Assembly: GCA_020161365.1 (NCBI GenBank)
Contig: JAIUNU010000008.1
Span: 62,001-126,000 of the forward strand
Direction of reading: 5' to 3'
Length of the DNA: 64,000 bases
Origin: Pseudomonadota bacterium
Lineage (GTDB): Bacteria; Pseudomonadota; Alphaproteobacteria; Caulobacterales; Caulobacteraceae
The position numbers and the translations under genes were made by a program. This document shows, piece by piece, positions 32,526 to 40,934 of this stretch. The first letter of the stretch is position 1, and every line of letters begins with the position of its first letter. The notes beneath the pieces were generated by a model. That model had not been told where the DNA came from. It did not search any database and saw nothing but the letters and a program-made list of their open reading frames with translations.

Positions 32526-32739
32526 ACGCTAGCCTTGAATCGTAACGAGAGGCGGAGACTGACCCCCCATGGTCAAATCATCCCCGCCGACCCCAATTTG
32601 GCGGCGAGAAGACCACGCGAGAGACCGTTTCACAAGCAACGGCTTGCGCGGGCGCCGTCGGGACCTTTCGACGCCGGAAGCTTGGCCGCCGTCTCGCGCG
32701 TTAAGGGCGCGTAGGAAAAACCGAACGCGAGCCCCGATC

Positions 32740-33267
32740 ATGAAGACCCCGGACGAAAGCCACCCCATCGCCCTGACCCGCGCGCCCGGCGTGGTCCGGG
32801 TGCTCTTCGAGGGTCATGAGATCGCCGACAGCGGCGACGCCCTGATCCTCCAGGAGGCCAACTACCCGCCGGTCTATTATTTCCCGCGCGACGACGTGCG
32901 GATGGCGTTCCTGCGGCGGACCGACAAGAGCACGCACTGCCCGTACAAGGGCCAGGCCACCTACTACACGATCTATCGCGACCGCCAGATCATCGAGGAT
33001 GCGGTGTGGTCCTACGAGGCGCCCCCGCCCGCCCTGATCCAGATCGCCGGGCGCTTGGCCTTCTATCCCGAGCACGTCGAGTTTCAGCTCGGCGACCTCA
33101 CGCCGGCCCAGACCCAGGCCCTGGATGTCGGCGAGGTGATCCGGCACACCGACAGCGGCTCCGGAACCAGCCAGGCCGAGCACTGGCCGCCCAATGTCAC
33201 CTCGCCGGATCCGGATCACGAGGAACGCGACGTCGAACGACCCTACCGGGATATCGGCTCGCCCTAG
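32740..33267 (+). CDS. DUF427 domain protein
   Basis: Protein of 175 residues with a DUF427 domain, a small beta fold of unknown function. The family blocks PVYYFPRDDVRM, CPYKGQATYYTI and AVWSYEAPPPALIQIAGRLAFYPEHVEF are clear. The ATG at 32740 is chosen because the segment before it, from an earlier start at 32569, is low-complexity and contains no conserved residue. The C-terminal 40 residues (after the domain) are polar and probably disordered. It stands alone between convergent and divergent minus-strand genes. Confidence 0.86.
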   Translation: MKTPDESHPIALTRAPGVVRVLFEGHEIADSGDALILQEANYPPVYYFPRDDVRMAFLRRTDKSTHCPYKGQATYYTIYRDRQIIEDAVWSYEAPPPALIQIAGRLAFYPEHVEFQLGDLTPAQTQALDVGEVIRHTDSGSGTSQAEHWPPNVTSPDPDHEERDVERPYRDIGSP

Positions 33268-33273
33268 AGCCGC

Positions 33274-34635
33274 CTAGTAGGCGCAGTCGGTGAAGACGCG
33301 GTCGATGTCGCCGCCCCAGGCGCCGTTATACAGCGACAGCAGCTTCTCGGCCGGGGTGATCCCGCTGTCGGCGATCTGCTCCAGCTCGCCCAGATAGATC
33401 GTCTCGTCGAGGAATCCGCCGTTCAGCAGGGCGCGGTTCTTCAGGCCCGACTTGGCGATGGCGACAAAGTCCTTGGCCACGTCTTGAGCGGTACGGCCCG
33501 CGACCTTCGCCTTGAGGCCAAGCTTGGGCACATCGCGACGCAGGCCTTCGCGGTCCTCGATCGTCCAGTCCTTGCAGAGGTCCCACGCCGCCGCCAGGGC
33601 CGCGTCGTCATAGAAGACGCCTGTCCACAACGCCGGCAGGGCGCAAAGACGGCTCCAGGGGCCAGCGTCGGCGCCGCGCATCTCCAGATAGGTCTTCAGG
33701 CGCACCTCGGGGAAGGCCGTGGTGGTGTGGTCGGCGAAATCCTTCATCGTGGCGATCTCGCCCGGAAGCTCCGGAAGCTTGCCTTCGATGAAATCGCGGA
33801 AGGACCGGCCAGCCACGTCGATGTACTTGTCGCCGCGCTTGACGAAATACATCGGCACGTCCAGCGCGTAGCGGGCGTAACGCTCGAAATCGAAGCCGTC
33901 CTCGAACACGAAATCGAGCAGGCCCGTGCGGTTCGGATCGGTGTCGGTCCAGACATTGGCGCGGGCCGACAGGAAGCCGTTGGGCTTGCCTTCCGTAAAC
34001 GGAGAGTTGGCGAATAGGGCGGTGGCGATCGGTTGCAGCGCCAGACTCATGCGGAACTTGGCCACCATGTCGGCTTCGCTGGAGAAGTCGAGATTGGCCT
34101 GCACCGTGCAGGTGCGCAGCATCATGTCGAGGCCCAGATGACCGACCTTGGGCATGTAGTTGCGCATGATCACGTAGCGCCCCTTGGGCATGATCGGCAC
34201 CTGCGCCCGCGTCCACTTTGGCGAGAAGCCCAGCCCCGTAAAGCCCAGGCCCAGCTCGTCGGCGACGGTTTTGACCTCGTCCAGGTGCTGGCCAGTCTCC
34301 TCGCAGATCTCGTGCATGGTCGACAGCGGCGCACCCGAGAGCTCGAACTGCCCGCCCGGCTCAAGGCTGACATTCGCCCCGTTGCGCTCAAGGCCGATGA
34401 TGACCTCGCCTTCCATCACCGGCGTCCAGCCGAAACGCTGCAGGCCGGTCAGCAGGGCGTGGACGCCCTTGTCGCCTTCGTAGGGAACCGGCTCGTGCGA
34501 ACCGAGATAGAAGCCGAACTTCTCGTGCTCGGCCCCCACGCGGAAGGATTCCTTGGGCTTACAGCCCTTCGCGAAGTACGCGGTCAGATCGTCGAGCGTC
34601 AGTTGACGCTCTTGGACGCTAGCGGTGTCGGCCAT
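33274..34635 (-). CDS. gshA: Glutamate-cysteine ligase
   Basis: ATP-dependent ligase of 453 residues forming gamma-glutamylcysteine, the first step to glutathione. It belongs to the plant/alphaproteobacterial class (GCS2-type), shown by the FRVGAEHEKFGFYLG start, SLEPGGQFELSGAP, MPKGRYVIMRNYMPKVG and the DMMLRTCTVQANLDF segments. ATG 34635 (MADTASVQERQL) is preferred; the additional 17 codons upstream have no family character. It follows rsmE in the same direction by 141 bases, a neighbour pair seen in many Alphaproteobacteria. Glutathione synthase is not in this window. Confidence 0.94.
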   Translation of the reverse strand: MADTASVQERQLTLDDLTAYFAKGCKPKESFRVGAEHEKFGFYLGSHEPVPYEGDKGVHALLTGLQRFGWTPVMEGEVIIGLERNGANVSLEPGGQFELSGAPLSTMHEICEETGQHLDEVKTVADELGLGFTGLGFSPKWTRAQVPIMPKGRYVIMRNYMPKVGHLGLDMMLRTCTVQANLDFSSEADMVAKFRMSLALQPIATALFANSPFTEGKPNGFLSARANVWTDTDPNRTGLLDFVFEDGFDFERYARYALDVPMYFVKRGDKYIDVAGRSFRDFIEGKLPELPGEIATMKDFADHTTTAFPEVRLKTYLEMRGADAGPWSRLCALPALWTGVFYDDAALAAAWDLCKDWTIEDREGLRRDVPKLGLKAKVAGRTAQDVAKDFVAIAKSGLKNRALLNGGFLDETIYLGELEQIADSGITPAEKLLSLYNGAWGGDIDRVFTDCAY

Positions 34636-34776
34636 GCGAGCCGTCCCTCCCCAGGGTTTGCGGTGCTGCGGGAGGAGAGGGCCCATGCTCTCCGCCGACG
34701 GCGATACTACTCGGTCACGCCCAGTTGGGCGTTTTCTTTGCGAACCTCAAGGGGCGACCTTGAGCTTATCTGCGTC

Positions 34777-35493
34777 CTAGCGCCAATCCCCGGCGGCGGC
34801 CTGCCACAGGGTCATGGCCGAAATGGCCGCTGTGTCGGCGCGGAGGATGCGTGGCCCAAGCGACACCGGCGTGACGAAGGAAAGCCCCCGCAGACGCTCG
34901 CGTTCCTCGGGCGCAAAGCCGCCTTCGGGTCCGATCAGGATGGCGGCCGGATCACCGGTTCCCGCCAAGGCCTCGATCGCCGGCCGCGCGTCGCCGCCCT
35001 CGTCGCAGAACACGAGGCGCCGGGCCGGATCCCAGCCGTCCAGAATCTTGTCCAGTTTCTCGGGATCGGCGACCTCGGGCACGTCCAGGCGACCGGTCTG
35101 CTCGGCGGCCTCCATGGCGATGGCGTCCAGGCGACCCAGCTTGACGAAGTCGACGTTCGTCCGCCGGGTGATCGTCAGGCGCACCCGGCGCGCGCCCAAC
35201 TCGGCCGCCTTCTCAACGATGGTCTCGACCCGGCCGCGCTTGACCATGGCGACGATCAGATCAAGGTCGGGACCCAGCGCCATCGGCCGGGTCTGTTCCT
35301 CGGCTTTCAGCAGGCAGCCGCGCTTGGTGGCCTCGACGATGATGGCGCGCCACTCGCCGTCGCGGCCGTTGAACAGCAAGAGCTCGGCGCCGACGGACAG
35401 GCGCATGACCGAGGTCAGGTAGCGAGACTGGTCGACGGTGGGTACGACACCGGCGCCGGCGGAGAGGTCATTGGGAACGAAGAGACGGATCAT
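34777..35493 (-). CDS. rsmE: 16S rRNA m3U1498 methyltransferase RsmE
   Basis: SPOUT-class methyltransferase of 238 residues that methylates N3 of U1498 in 16S rRNA. The C-terminal trefoil-knot region carries LIGPEGGFAPEERERL and SLGPRILRADTAAISAMTLWQ, both diagnostic, and the N-terminal PUA-like domain (about 1-75) begins MIRLFVPNDLSAG. No frameshift or truncation. It lies upstream of gshA on the same strand. A short hairpin (arms CTCAAGG and CCTTGAG, 34746-34764) lies after its stop but lacks a U-run. Confidence 0.95.
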   Translation of the reverse strand: MIRLFVPNDLSAGAGVVPTVDQSRYLTSVMRLSVGAELLLFNGRDGEWRAIIVEATKRGCLLKAEEQTRPMALGPDLDLIVAMVKRGRVETIVEKAAELGARRVRLTITRRTNVDFVKLGRLDAIAMEAAEQTGRLDVPEVADPEKLDKILDGWDPARRLVFCDEGGDARPAIEALAGTGDPAAILIGPEGGFAPEERERLRGLSFVTPVSLGPRILRADTAAISAMTLWQAAAGDWR

Positions 35494-35595
35494 GGCGTCC
35501 TTCTAGCCTAACTCGAGCGCCTGAGGCGAAAGTGTGAAGCGGTTTCGCCGCCCGAAGGCGCGACAAACAAGGATTTTCGGGGGTAGGCTCGCCAC

Positions 35596-36357
35596 ATGAG
35601 CAAGTCCGAAGACTACGAGACCGAACTCGTCCAGCTCCAGCTGGCGCTGATCGCCCTGCAAAAGAAGGCGATCAAGGAGGGCGACAAGATCCTCGTCGTT
35701 TTCGAGGGCCGCGACGCCGCCGGCAAGGACGGGACGATCGCTCGCATCACCGAGCACCTTTCGCGGCGCGCCACCACGGTCGTGGCCCTGCCCAAGCCGA
35801 CCGACCGCGAACGTAGCGAGTGGTACTTCCAGCGCTATGTCGACTGGCTGCCCGCCTGCGGCGAGGCGGTGCTGTTCAATCGCTCCTGGTACAATCGCGC
35901 CGGGGTCGAGCGGGTGATGGGGTTCTCGACGCCGGAGCAGCAGGAGCAGTTCCTGCGCGACGTCCCGGCCTTCGAGCGGATGCTGGTCGAGAACGGCCTG
36001 CGCTATGTGAAGTTCTGGCTGGACATTAGCCGCGACGAGCAGGCCAAGCGGCTGAAGGCCCGTCGCGAAGATCCGTTGAAGGCCTTCAAGACCAGCGATC
36101 TTGATAAGGTCGCCGAAGAGAAGTGGGACGACTACACCGCCGCCCGCGACGACATGCTGATGCGGACCCACAGCGATGTCGCGCCCTGGATCTGCGTCCG
36201 GGCCGACAACAAGAAGGCCGCGCGGCTCAACGTCATCCGCTGGCTGCTGCATGCGGCGGGCGACAAGAAGATCGCCAAGAGCGTGGCCAAGCCCGATCCT
36301 GCGGTGATCTTCCCCTTCGAGCCGGCAGCGCTCGAGGACGGCCGGCTGGCGCGGTGA
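35596..36357 (+). CDS. Polyphosphate kinase 2 (PPK2)
   Basis: Polyphosphate kinase of 253 residues transferring phosphate between polyphosphate and nucleotides. The Walker A-like motif FEGRDAAGKDGT is at residues 36-47, the PPK2 signature PTDRERSEWYFQRYVDWLP and NRSWYNRAGVERVMGF follow, and the SDLDKVAEEKWDDYTAARDDMLMRT lid helix is complete. The protein is a single-domain class I PPK2. ATG at 35596 is well placed 16 bases after a TTTTCGGGGG stretch. It stands alone between rsmE (divergent) and a small membrane protein gene on the same strand. Confidence 0.94.
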   Translation: MSKSEDYETELVQLQLALIALQKKAIKEGDKILVVFEGRDAAGKDGTIARITEHLSRRATTVVALPKPTDRERSEWYFQRYVDWLPACGEAVLFNRSWYNRAGVERVMGFSTPEQQEQFLRDVPAFERMLVENGLRYVKFWLDISRDEQAKRLKARREDPLKAFKTSDLDKVAEEKWDDYTAARDDMLMRTHSDVAPWICVRADNKKAARLNVIRWLLHAAGDKKIAKSVAKPDPAVIFPFEPAALEDGRLAR

Positions 36358-36509
36358 CGTCGCGCCTTTTGGCTCTTCTGCGGGCCTGACAGCAAAGCTC
36401 GGCTTAAACCCGTCTGGTCGCGCGGGCGGAATCGAGTTGGACCGCCGTCAGAGTTGTGATCTCTGCGATAGGTGGAGTTCTGCGATGGTCGCCGGGGGGA
36501 GGTCGCGCC

Positions 36510-37097
36510 ATGTCGAAATTCGAGTTCTTCATGGGATTCTACGGAATCTTGCTGGGCATTGGTCTGGCGGAACTCCTGCTCGGGTTTGGAAAGCTCATTC
36601 GCGCCCGGACCCGACCCAAGATCGGACTGCTCACGCCCGCAGCCGGCGTGCTGGTGTTTCTGCAGCTGACCGCGTCGATGATCGACGCGTGGCTTCGCCT
36701 ACAGAACCTCCGCATCGATCTGATCGATCTGGCGATCCCGATCATCATCGGCGTGGCTTACTTTCTCGCCGCCGTCACGGTGACGCCGGACGATCACGCC
36801 GCTTGGCCTGATCTTGACGACTATTTCTTCGCGCGCCGCAATTGGATCCTTGGCCCGGTCATTGGCGTCTTCTTTCTCACCCTGGCGATTGAGATCCCAA
36901 GCACGCTCCATATGATCGAGCAGAGCCAATGGGAAAAGCTCACACACTATATCGGCCTGAACAGCGCGGGCTTGATCACCTTCCTTGTCGCTTGGCGATC
37001 AAAGCGGCCAAAGATTGTCTTGGCCGGCATCATTGGCTGGATCGTGACACTCATTTTTATCTATTCGATCTATTTGCGCGTGCTCGGCCTGTCCTAG
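36510..37097 (+). CDS. Membrane protein of unknown function, 195 aa
   Basis: Integral membrane protein of 195 residues with about six hydrophobic helices (roughly 8-25, 41-60, 70-90, 112-130, 148-160, 168-190). No family was recognised; short features such as GIGLAELLLGF and YFFARRNWILGP are not diagnostic. ATG 36510 has GGGGGGAGG 8 bases upstream. It is convergent with the YdhG-like gene, sharing four bases at the stop codons. The A+T content is slightly higher than that of its neighbours, so lateral origin is possible but weakly supported. Confidence 0.75.
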   Translation: MSKFEFFMGFYGILLGIGLAELLLGFGKLIRARTRPKIGLLTPAAGVLVFLQLTASMIDAWLRLQNLRIDLIDLAIPIIIGVAYFLAAVTVTPDDHAAWPDLDDYFFARRNWILGPVIGVFFLTLAIEIPSTLHMIEQSQWEKLTHYIGLNSAGLITFLVAWRSKRPKIVLAGIIGWIVTLIFIYSIYLRVLGLS

Positions 37098-37501
37098 CGC
37101 GTGAGACGCACAGCGCTAGCGCCGGACTTCCGCGCCTTCCGCTCCGCGGCGACCTCCGCGTTCCGCGCCACCCGATGGCGGACGATGTCCTCCACCAGAT
37201 CCGGCGGCAGCGGAGCGTTCGGCTGGAAGCGGATCGTGCCCTTGGCGGTCTCGAAGCCGGCCAGCCGCTCGGCGAACACATCCATCACCGCGCCGGGATA
37301 GAAGGCGCAATGCTTGGCCGCCGCACCGAAGTGGACGAGGTTGCCGTTCAGCTTGAAGGTCGGCAGGCCGTAGCTGATCGCCTCGGCCGCCTCAGGCGCG
37401 GCCGCGCGGATCTGGGCGCGAAGAACCTCAAGCGCTGCGCGCTGGTCGGCGGGCAGCTTGGCCAGATAGTCATCAACGGACGCGGCGGGGGGCTTCATCA
37501 T
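37094..37501 (-). CDS. YdhG-like DUF1801 protein
   Basis: Small DUF1801 protein of 135 residues, closest in pattern to YdhG, described as an iron-chaperone-like family. Conserved blocks are VDDYLAKLPADQRAALEVLRAQI, EAISYGLPTFKLNGNLVHFGAAAKHCAFYPGA and KGTIRFQPNAPLPPDLVEDIVRHRVARN. The true start is the MM pair at 37498-37501; the longer open frame upstream (to 37729) runs through the next gene and is a shadow. It has a family relative at 4778-5176 in this window. Function is unproven. Confidence 0.85.
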   Translation of the reverse strand: MMKPPAASVDDYLAKLPADQRAALEVLRAQIRAAAPEAAEAISYGLPTFKLNGNLVHFGAAAKHCAFYPGAVMDVFAERLAGFETAKGTIRFQPNAPLPPDLVEDIVRHRVARNAEVAAERKARKSGASAVRLTR

Positions 37502-37566
37502 CGGTTGATCCTCGATCGATTGACCGAAGGACGTTCCAGAAGCGCCCCCGCCGACACCCGCCTCAC

Positions 37567-39066
37567 CTATTTCACGCCATACAGCGCCATGACGTCCTTG
37601 CGGAACGCCGCGCCGCTGTCGGGACGGCTGTAGAACATGTGGCCGCCCGCATAGTTGGACAGGGTCACCCGGCCGTTCGCGGTCGCCGGCATCGCGTCGA
37701 CGATCAGGCGCGAGGCGAAGAACGGGCACGACAGGTCGTTGTAGCCGTGGACGATCAGCACCTTCAGCTTGGGATCGACCGAGACGATCTTGCGAAGGTC
37801 AGAGACCGACTCCGTATCGGGGCCGCGACCGCGATCCCAGTTGCGGTTCACCACGTCGGATAGCGCATCGTAGCGGCCCTCCGGCTTCCAGCCGACGACG
37901 CGGGTGGTGAAGTCGACGATGGCGCTGGTCGTCGGCGCAATGATCGCGTCGAGGATCGGATCGTTGACCTCCTGCTCGGGCGCGTTGGGGAAAGGGTCGA
38001 GCGAGGTGACGTTGCTGTCGTAGCGGCTGCCCAGTCGCCCCTTGTCACGGAACACCTCGCGCAGGAACGACTGCGTCTCCAGGCGGCCGCCAGCGCGGCG
38101 GACATAGTTGGGGTCAAGCCCGGTCATGGCCGAGACCTTGGCCGTCAGGCGGTCGAGGGCGGCAGGGTCCGAGCCCTTCATCAGGTCGACCATGTATTCG
38201 CCGCGCGTGTAGTCCTCGACGGCCTTGATGCTCTCGGGCGTCAGCTTGCCGTCGCGCTCCAGCTTGGCCGCCGCGATCGACGGCAGGGTCCACATGGCCG
38301 GGAGCGGCGAGATTTCCTGCGAGACGCGGCCGGCGCTGGTCAGCAGCGGGGACACCAGCACGACGCCCTTCACCGCCACGCCAAGATCCGTCTGCAGCGT
38401 GTAGGCCAACCGCGGCCCGCGGAAGCCGCCATAGCTTTCGCCGACCAGGTACTTCGGCGAGGTCAGGCGATCGGTCTTGACCAGGTAGTCGAAGACGATC
38501 CGCGACAGATAGTCGATGTCCTGCTTGACGCCGTAGAAGCGCTTCTTGGTCTCGTCCTCATTGACCAGCGAGCGCGAGAAGCCCGTGCCGACCGGGTCGA
38601 TGAAGACGAGATCGGTGAAGTCCAGCCACGAGGCCGGATTATCGTCCAGCTTGCTGAAATCGGAGGGGCTGTCGCCCTCGGCGCCGAACTGCACCCGCTT
38701 GGGGCCGAGCGCGAAGTTCAGATAGACGCTGGCCGCGCCCGGACCGCCGTTGAAGGCGAAGGTGATCGGACGCTTGGGATCGCGCGGGCCGTCCAGGGTG
38801 TAGGCGGTATAGACCACCTCGGCGATCTGCTTGCCCTTCTCGTCGCGCACCGGCAGGGCGCCGACCGTGGCGGTGTAGGCCAGGGTCTTGCCGGCCAGCA
38901 CCGTGGTCTGCTTGACCGACTTCTCGGCGGGGAACGCCGGCAGGTCCAAGCCGGACTTCTCGGCGGCGGGCTTGTCGCCCGCCTTGTCCTGCGCGAACGC
39001 GGCCGGACCCGACAACGCCGCAACGGCGACCAGGGCCAGCAGGCCCGCCCGGAAAGACTGTTTCAT
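37567..39066 (-). CDS. Exported S10 family serine carboxypeptidase
   Basis: Secreted serine carboxypeptidase-like protein of 499 residues. A signal peptide ends near residue 25 (AFAQDKAGD). The S10 nucleophile is in the GESYGGFRGPRL motif, the oxyanion/N-terminal motif in PITFAFNGGPGAASVYLNFALGPKR, and the acid and histidine in YNDLSCPFFASR and GGHMFYSRP. This bacterial branch may act as a periplasmic peptidase. It is immediately downstream of the DUF4153 gene but divergent. No truncation. Confidence 0.9.
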   Translation of the reverse strand: MKQSFRAGLLALVAVAALSGPAAFAQDKAGDKPAAEKSGLDLPAFPAEKSVKQTTVLAGKTLAYTATVGALPVRDEKGKQIAEVVYTAYTLDGPRDPKRPITFAFNGGPGAASVYLNFALGPKRVQFGAEGDSPSDFSKLDDNPASWLDFTDLVFIDPVGTGFSRSLVNEDETKKRFYGVKQDIDYLSRIVFDYLVKTDRLTSPKYLVGESYGGFRGPRLAYTLQTDLGVAVKGVVLVSPLLTSAGRVSQEISPLPAMWTLPSIAAAKLERDGKLTPESIKAVEDYTRGEYMVDLMKGSDPAALDRLTAKVSAMTGLDPNYVRRAGGRLETQSFLREVFRDKGRLGSRYDSNVTSLDPFPNAPEQEVNDPILDAIIAPTTSAIVDFTTRVVGWKPEGRYDALSDVVNRNWDRGRGPDTESVSDLRKIVSVDPKLKVLIVHGYNDLSCPFFASRLIVDAMPATANGRVTLSNYAGGHMFYSRPDSGAAFRKDVMALYGVK

Positions 39067-39166
39067 CGATACCCCTCCACTGAGGGCGAAAGTGCTAGGC
39101 CAAGGCGCGCCGCTTCACAACCATGCGCCGACATGATGGTGTGGGCGCGAACGGGAGGACCTTGTC

Positions 39167-40918
39167 ATGGACGCCACGCGATCGCGCGACGCCGCCATTC
39201 TGCGCCTGGCCATCGGCCTGGCTCAGGGCGTGGCGCTGTTCCTGCTGCAAAAGGCCGACGAGTCCAAGGCCTGGCCCGCGACGCAGCCGATGCTGTACGC
39301 GCCGCTGCTGGTCTGCGTGCTGATGGTCCCGCTCCTGCCCCTGGCGGCGCTGTCGGCCATGCGTCGGCGGAACCTGCTGATCTGGAGCGCCGTGGCCACC
39401 GCCGTCACGGGGATCCTGGCCGTCCACGCCGCCTGGGTCGGGGCAGCACCTGACCGGATCGGCGTCAGCCCGCTGTCGCCGCCTCTGTTCCTGGCGACGG
39501 CCGTGATGCTGTTCATCGCGCACCACCTCGTCCAGCCGGCCGACGCAGCGCGCAAGCCTATCGCGCCCTATCCCGACTATTTCGACCTGACGTGGACGAA
39601 CGGCGTGCGTCTGGCGCTGTCGCTGGCCTTCACCGGGGCCTTCTGGCTGCTGCTGTTCCTGGCTGCGGCCCTGTTCAAGCTGATCGGGATTTCGGCCATC
39701 GGAAAGCTGATCGGCGAGACTGCCTTCGCCTTCCCTGCCACCGGCCTGATGTTCGCCGCCGCCGTCCATATGGCCGTGCAGTTGACCGAGGCCCGCGCGG
39801 GCCTGGTGCGCGGCGCCCTGACGGTGGGCCTGACCCTGCTGGGCTGGCTCTTGCCCCTGATGGTGCTGATCGGCGGCGGGTTCCTGGCCACCCTGCCCTT
39901 CACGGGCCTGGCGCCGCTGTGGGGCACCAAGGCCGCCACCGCCCTGCTTCTGGCCGCCGCCGCCGCCCTGATCCTGCTGATCAACGCCGCCTATCAGGAC
40001 GGCGGCGAGCCGCCTCACCTGATTCCCCGCCTCGCGGCGCGGATCGCGGGCCTGTTGCTGATCCCGATCGTGATCCTGGCCGGCTATGCGCTCTGGCTGC
40101 GGATCGACCAGTACGGTCTGACGCCCGAGCGGGTGTTCGCCGGCGTCTTCCTGCTGGTCGCGATCGGCTTCACCATCGGCTACGCGCTCGCCGCCGTGAA
40201 GCCGGGTCCTTGGATGAAGCTGCTGGAGCGGACCAATCCGCTGATGGCGGCGGTCTGCGTCCTGCTGCTGATCGCCCTCTTCACCCCGCTCGCCGATCCG
40301 GCGCGACTGTCGGTGGCGAGCCAGGTCAAGCGCCTCGAAGCCGGCAAGGTGGCGGCGGACAAGTTCGACTACGCGTTCCTGCGCTTCGATGCGGGGCGTT
40401 ATGGGCGCGAGGCTTTGGAGCGGTTGAAGAGCAGCCGCGATCCGGAGATCGTCAAACGCGCCAAGGCGATGGGCGCCCTTGATAGCCGTCCCGTCCCTCA
40501 GCCGGAAAAGCCCGACTTCAGCGGCGTAAAGGTCTTCCCAACGGGCGCGAAACTGCCTCAGTCGTTCGTCAGCCAGACCTGGGACGCCGAAACGCGAGGT
40601 AGCTGCATCGGGCCCGGCTCGCTGTGCAAGGCGCTCATCTTCGATATGGACGGCGACGGAACCGAAGAGGTGTTGTTGGGCGCCGGCGACATGTCGGATG
40701 TGTTCCGACTGGAGAACGGACGCTGGACATTGGTCGCCCAGACGAACGCTCCCTGCGGCCCGGTTGACCTCGGAAAAGCCCTGGAGGCTGGCCCGGCCAG
40801 GATGAGCGAGCCCAGAACAACGCGCGACCTGATCATCGGCGATCAGGTTCTGGAAATCCGCCGAGCCGGGAAAGGCTGCGAGACCGTCTCGACGTCTTCC
40901 AAACCCGATCGTCGTTGA
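39167..40918 (+). CDS. DUF4153 membrane protein with periplasmic tail
   Basis: Integral membrane protein of 583 residues with about 12 hydrophobic helices up to about residue 380 (first third LRLAIGLAQGVALFLLQKAD through LLLIALFTPLADPARL), matching the DUF4153 family. The remaining 200 residues are polar, with a loop DMDGDGTEEVLLG that looks like an FG-GAP/EF-hand-type Ca-binding element (D-x-D-x-D-G), usually outside the membrane. Function unknown. It stands alone, preceded by 101 bases, on the plus strand. Confidence 0.82.
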   Translation: MDATRSRDAAILRLAIGLAQGVALFLLQKADESKAWPATQPMLYAPLLVCVLMVPLLPLAALSAMRRRNLLIWSAVATAVTGILAVHAAWVGAAPDRIGVSPLSPPLFLATAVMLFIAHHLVQPADAARKPIAPYPDYFDLTWTNGVRLALSLAFTGAFWLLLFLAAALFKLIGISAIGKLIGETAFAFPATGLMFAAAVHMAVQLTEARAGLVRGALTVGLTLLGWLLPLMVLIGGGFLATLPFTGLAPLWGTKAATALLLAAAAALILLINAAYQDGGEPPHLIPRLAARIAGLLLIPIVILAGYALWLRIDQYGLTPERVFAGVFLLVAIGFTIGYALAAVKPGPWMKLLERTNPLMAAVCVLLLIALFTPLADPARLSVASQVKRLEAGKVAADKFDYAFLRFDAGRYGREALERLKSSRDPEIVKRAKAMGALDSRPVPQPEKPDFSGVKVFPTGAKLPQSFVSQTWDAETRGSCIGPGSLCKALIFDMDGDGTEEVLLGAGDMSDVFRLENGRWTLVAQTNAPCGPVDLGKALEAGPARMSEPRTTRDLIIGDQVLEIRRAGKGCETVSTSSKPDRR

Positions 40919-40934
40919 GACGCCCGGTCAGCGG

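Noticed and set aside
30585..32714. Plus-strand open frame of 709 codons opposite the POT transporter
   Set aside because: Same artefact of GC3 bias; Gln/Arg/Asp-rich without motifs, while the minus strand encodes a clear POT protein.
34717..34739. ACGCCC/GGGCGT hairpin followed by a T-run on plus, upstream of gshA
   Set aside because: Looks like a small terminator, but no plus-strand gene or structured RNA precedes it; six base pairs are too few to support a call.
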